Source: Arthrobacter sp. SDTb3-6
GTDB taxonomy: Bacteria; Actinomycetota; Actinomycetes; Actinomycetales; Micrococcaceae
DNA: 64,000 nt
Assembly (NCBI RefSeq): GCF_013376095.1
Contig: NZ_JAAMFN010000002.1
Coordinates: forward strand, 62,001-126,000
Direction: 5' to 3'
Positions 60,366 to 64,000 of the stretch are shown piece by piece. The notes beneath the pieces were generated by a model. That model had not been told where the DNA came from, searched no databases, and saw only the letters and a program-made list of their open reading frames with translations. Within the stretch, counting starts at the first letter, position 1, and every line of letters starts with the position of its first letter. Made by a program: the position numbers and the translations under genes.

Positions 60366-61469
60366 TCAGCCGTCGGCGCCGGCGGGCGTCGTGGTGGTGG
60401 CGAAGCCTTCGAGCTTGTTGGCCGCGAGGGCGTACTTGTTGGTGAAGGTGCCGGCAATGCTGACCTTGGAGGTGTCCACGCCGTTGCCCTTCTCCATGGC
60501 GAAGATGACCTTCGGGCCGCCGGCAGGCATGATCCCGTCCGGCAGGAACTGGCCCTTGTCGGTGGTCAGCCCGGCGATGTACTGGTCCTTGCTGATGGTG
60601 CTGTTCTGCACGTACGACGACGGCAGCTTGTTGGCGATGTCCGCTGCGGAGTGCGTGTTGATCCAGTGCATCGTCGCGACGAGCGCGTCCACCACCTTCT
60701 GGGCGGCGTCCTCGTGCGTCTTCACCCAGCTGGCGTTGGCCAGGACACCGGCTGCGGGCCAGTCGCCGCCGAGCGTCTTTGTGGCGCCGGCGGCCGTTGC
60801 CAGGTCGACGGCGGTGTAGGCGAGCTTTTTGCTTTCCAGCGCCCCGACGGTGGGCTGGGTGGTCATGACGCAGTCAGCGGACTTGCGCTGGATGGCGGCG
60901 ATGGCGGTGGCCCCTGCCCCGACGGCGAGGGTGTGGTAGTCCTTCTTCGTGACGCCGGCCTGCGAGGCGACGAACTGGGTCAGCTCGTCGGTGCCGGAGC
61001 CAAGGTCGGTGACGCCCATCGTCTTGCCCTTGAAGTCCGCCGGCGAGTGGACCCCGCTGTCCGTGCCGCACATGATGCGTTCGCCCGGTGCACCGGAGAG
61101 CTGGACCAGGTTGATGACGTCCTTGCCCTTGGCCTGGAAGTCAACCGTGTGGACGTACCAGGCGCCGGCCATGTCGACCTGCCCGGAGGCCATGGCGTCC
61201 TCGGCTCCCACACCGCCGTTTTGCTCCGTGGAGAGCTGCATGTTCACGCCGTACTTCTTGTAGAAGCCCAGTTGTTGGGCCAGTTCGTAGGGCAGGTAGA
61301 TTTGCTTGTCGATGCCGCCCACCATCATCGTGACGGTCGGCATGGACGCGGCGCCGCCATTGGCCCCGGCGCTGCTGCCGCTACCCGCGGTGCCAGTGCC
61401 CCCACAGGCTGCGAGGCTGAGGACGATGGCCCCGGTGGCCGCAGCCGCGTAGATCTTGTGCTTGATCAT
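60366..61469 (-). CDS. ABC importer substrate-binding lipoprotein (NitT/TauT, SsuA/NMT1-like)
   Basis: 367 aa. Signal peptide with lipobox LSLAACG (lipid-modified Cys about 22). The mature part follows the NMT1/SsuA pattern: MVGGIDKQIYLPYELAQQLGFYKKYGVNM, EDAMASGQVDMAGAW, GKTMGVTDLGSGTDEL and AIAAIQRKSADCVMTTQPTV. Ligands in this family include nitrate, sulfonates, taurine and thiamine precursors; none can be fixed here. Last gene of the operon. Confidence 0.87.
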   Translation of the reverse strand: MIKHKIYAAAATGAIVLSLAACGGTGTAGSGSSAGANGGAASMPTVTMMVGGIDKQIYLPYELAQQLGFYKKYGVNMQLSTEQNGGVGAEDAMASGQVDMAGAWYVHTVDFQAKGKDVINLVQLSGAPGERIMCGTDSGVHSPADFKGKTMGVTDLGSGTDELTQFVASQAGVTKKDYHTLAVGAGATAIAAIQRKSADCVMTTQPTVGALESKKLAYTAVDLATAAGATKTLGGDWPAAGVLANASWVKTHEDAAQKVVDALVATMHWINTHSAADIANKLPSSYVQNSTISKDQYIAGLTTDKGQFLPDGIMPAGGPKVIFAMEKGNGVDTSKVSIAGTFTNKYALAANKLEGFATTTTPAGADG

Positions 61470-61537
61470 GATTTTTCCTTTTGTGTTTGTCCCGAAAACC
61501 GGGCGTTTGCCTAATTCAGTGAATGGAAGGAAGGTTC

Positions 61538-62406
61538 CTAGATGGCCTGTGCTTCCGAGCGGCTCGGCGGCCGCCACTTGAGCAGGGAGTGCTCCAGGAG
61601 GCTGATGAGGTATTCGGCGCCGAGGGTGACCACCGCGATGATCACCATGCAGGCGAAGACCGTATTCGGGTCGAAGGTCCCCTGCGCCTGGGTGATGATC
61701 AGCCCGACGCCGTGCTGGGCCCCGAGCACCTCTGCCACCAGCGCGCCGATGATCGCGAAGCCGAAGGCCGTGTGCAGGCTGGCGATGATCCAGGTCATCG
61801 CCGACGGGATGGTCACGTGCATGGCCACCTGAAGCGGTGAGGCCCCCAGGACCCGCACATTGGAGATGAGGTTCTGGTCCACCTCACGGACGCCCTGGAA
61901 GGCGTTGAAGAAGACCACGAAGAACACCAGGACTGCCGCGAGCAGCACCTTCGGGCCCATCCCGAGGCCGAAGGCCACGATGAAGATTGAGCCGAGCACG
62001 ATGCGTGGAATGGAGTTGACGATCCGGATGTAGGGTCCCACCACGTCGGAGAGGTAGCGGTTTGACCCCAGGAGGATGCCGAGGATGACGCCGGCGAGCG
62101 TGCCGACCACGAATCCGCCCAGCGCCTCCTGCACCGTGATCCAGAGGTTTTCCCAGATGGTGCCGAAGGCGGTGCCTTCCGTGAAGAGCCGGACCAGGCT
62201 GTTCCAGACTTCCGTCGGCTGGCCGAAGAAGAACTTGTCCACGAGCCCGACGGCGGTGAACCACTGCCAGCCGCCGATGACGACGACGGCGAGCAGCGCC
62301 CGGCCGACCCAGATCCAGGTCTTGCGCAGCGTCATGGCTCGGTGCGCGTCGGCCTTGAGTTGGGCCTCCTCCTCGTGGACCAGCGGTGCCTTGTGCGTTA
62401 TCGATG

Positions 62407-62410
<4 letters not shown>
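61538..62410 (-). CDS. ABC importer permease (NitT/TauT family)
   Basis: 290 aa, six TM helices. TVQEALGGFVVGTLAGVILGILLG, and the EAA loop GASPLQVAMHVTIPSAMTWIIASLHTAFG that contacts the ATPase. Overlaps the ATPase gene by 4 bp. Confidence 0.92.
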
Positions 62411-63282
<872 letters not shown>

Positions 63283-63327
63283 TGTTTCCCTTCCTGGATT
63301 TGGTTCGCATGCGTGAGTCGGATCACA

Positions 63328-63345
63328 TAAGCTAAGACGAGCTTA
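63328..63345. promoter_or_regulatory. Inverted repeat operator candidate 1 (ABC importer side)
   Basis: TAAGCT-AAGACG-AGCTTA, perfect 6-bp arms, 46 bp before the ATPase start. In the common region between the importer and the sensor kinase. Confidence 0.5.
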
Positions 63346-63376
63346 GAAAGTGACAGCCAGTGCCAAAAGACTTCAG

Positions 63377-63392
63377 TAAGTTGTGCAACTTA
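63377..63392. promoter_or_regulatory. Inverted repeat operator candidate 2
   Basis: TAAGTTG-TG-CAACTTA, perfect 7-bp arms, in an AT-rich stretch (63360-63425) between divergent genes. A nearby smaller repeat GCAC-GTTTT-GTGC follows (63405-63417). Confidence 0.5.
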
Positions 63393-63493
63393 ACCGCAAA
63401 AATGCACGTTTTGTGCGTTTTCTGCAATGGGCATCCGCACCGGTCCGGGGGCCGGGTCCGGTGAGCCGAATTCCGCCGGCACGCGCCCGCCGG

Positions 63494-64000
63494 GTGCGGC
63501 ACCGGTCGATGACCCTGACCACGCAGATCCTGCTCAGCATGCTCTCCCTGCTGCTGCTCGCCGTGGTCCTGGGCGCGTTCCTGTTCACGGTTGTCAGCAA
63601 CCAGACGCTGGACCGGCAGTACCAGCTCCGTGCGCTGGGCATCGCCACCACCACGGCCGCGATGCCCGAGGTGCGCTCCGCATTGGAGGCCAAGGACCCC
63701 CACCACACCATCGCGGCCCTGGCCAGGGAGATTGTGGCCACGGCCAATCCCTCCTACGTGGTGGTCACCGACCGCAACGGGATCCGCTACTCCCACCCGA
63801 ACCCCGCCCTCATCGGCAAGAAGCTGGAGGAACCGGTGGCCGTCCTGGACGGGAAGACCCACCTTGGCTTTGACCCGGGCAGCCTGGGGCTGTCGGCCAA
63901 CGCCAAGGCCCCGATCTTCTCCGCGGACGGCGCCGTGATCGGCGAGGTCTCGGTGGGCATCCTGGACACCCGGGAACGGGACGAACAGGCGGCGAACATT
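63494..64000 (+). CDS. Sensor histidine kinase, CitA/DcuS type, N-terminal part (cut by window end)
   Basis: 169 codons are seen. MTLTTQILLSMLSLLLLAVVLGAF is the first TM helix, followed by the outer PAS-like (PDC) domain: VSNQTLDRQYQLRALGIATT, AAMPEVRSAL, NPSYVVVTDRNGIRYSHPNP, IGKKLEEPV and SADGAVIGEVSVGILDTRE. This is the pattern of citrate/C4-dicarboxylate sensors; the second TM and kinase core lie beyond the window. GTG 63494 or ATG 63509 may start it; no clear ribosome site. It is divergent from the ABC operon. Confidence 0.82.
   Translation, partial: MRHRSMTLTTQILLSMLSLLLLAVVLGAFLFTVVSNQTLDRQYQLRALGIATTTAAMPEVRSALEAKDPHHTIAALAREIVATANPSYVVVTDRNGIRYSHPNPALIGKKLEEPVAVLDGKTHLGFDPGSLGLSANAKAPIFSADGAVIGEVSVGILDTRERDEQAANI

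Overview
The window is about 64 kb of a high-GC, gene-dense chromosome. It has a 4.5S SRP RNA gene next to dnaX-recR, DUF3151 next to a class II fbaA, a PurSQL-type FGAM synthase, actinobacterial-type leaderless promoters (a -10 hexamer about 7 nt before the start codon) and a benABCDK + catRBCA aromatic cluster. All of this fits an actinobacterium of the Micrococcaceae, most like Arthrobacter sensu lato; the genus is inference. I see no insertion sequence, prophage, integrase or CRISPR array.

Layout. (1) 1-12902: benzoate to catechol to muconate catabolism. On the + strand: tail of benA, benB, benC (with an FCD-like domain fused at its C-terminus), benD, benK and a large LuxR-type regulator. 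On the - strand: catR-catB-catC-catA, a flavin reductase and an MFS carrier. (2) 13046-20344: kynureninase, an AbiEi-like gene bracketed by two 79-bp near-identical palindromic repeats, a hipBA-type pair whose kinase has Asn at the usual catalytic Asp, a TetR regulator, a LytR_C protein, a HAD phosphatase and a glutathione peroxidase. (3) 20369-31204: a D-serine dehydratase/D-threonine aldolase-like enzyme, tRNA-Ser(GGA), SRP RNA, dnaX, recR, an MmyB-like regulator, ilvD and lysC with an internal beta-subunit start. (4) 31289-37197: two paralogous small proteins, an OhrR-like regulator with a 20-bp palindromic operator, a putative glycosylase-like protein, an SGNH hydrolase and a secreted sialidase. 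(5) 37552-48223: purS-purQ-purL, DUF1990, MmcQ and DHFR-like genes, a polysaccharide deacetylase, a CoA-binding protein, a methionine-synthase-like gene behind a SAM riboswitch, a nitrilase and purA. (6) 48589-55692: FAD monooxygenase, a truncated TfoX-like gene, and a nitrite-reduction module: a membrane/cupredoxin/NirK fusion, an NnrS-like membrane protein, an Fe-S-type (SufR-like) regulator and a divergent DUF2249 protein. (7) 55780-64000: DUF3151-fbaA, tRNA/rRNA methyltransferase, NagD-like HAD, tdk, pyrE, a NitT/TauT-type ABC importer and the start of a CitA/DcuS-type sensor kinase cut by the window end.

How the parts work together. BenABCD turn benzoate into catechol; CatA, CatB and CatC carry catechol through the ortho (beta-ketoadipate) route to the enol-lactone; BenK imports substrate; CatR and the LuxR protein are the likely regulators. 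Kynureninase could feed anthranilate into the same funnel, but no anthranilate oxygenase is visible. The nitrite module looks like one transcription unit (4-bp overlaps throughout) under a regulator whose Cys pattern suggests an iron-sulfur sensor.

The most unusual items are the one-polypeptide NirK fusion with its private regulator, the BenC-FCD fusion, the repeat-flanked AbiEi-like cassette, the Asp-to-Asn HipA, and a family of three related long palindromes, each placed between two convergent genes.
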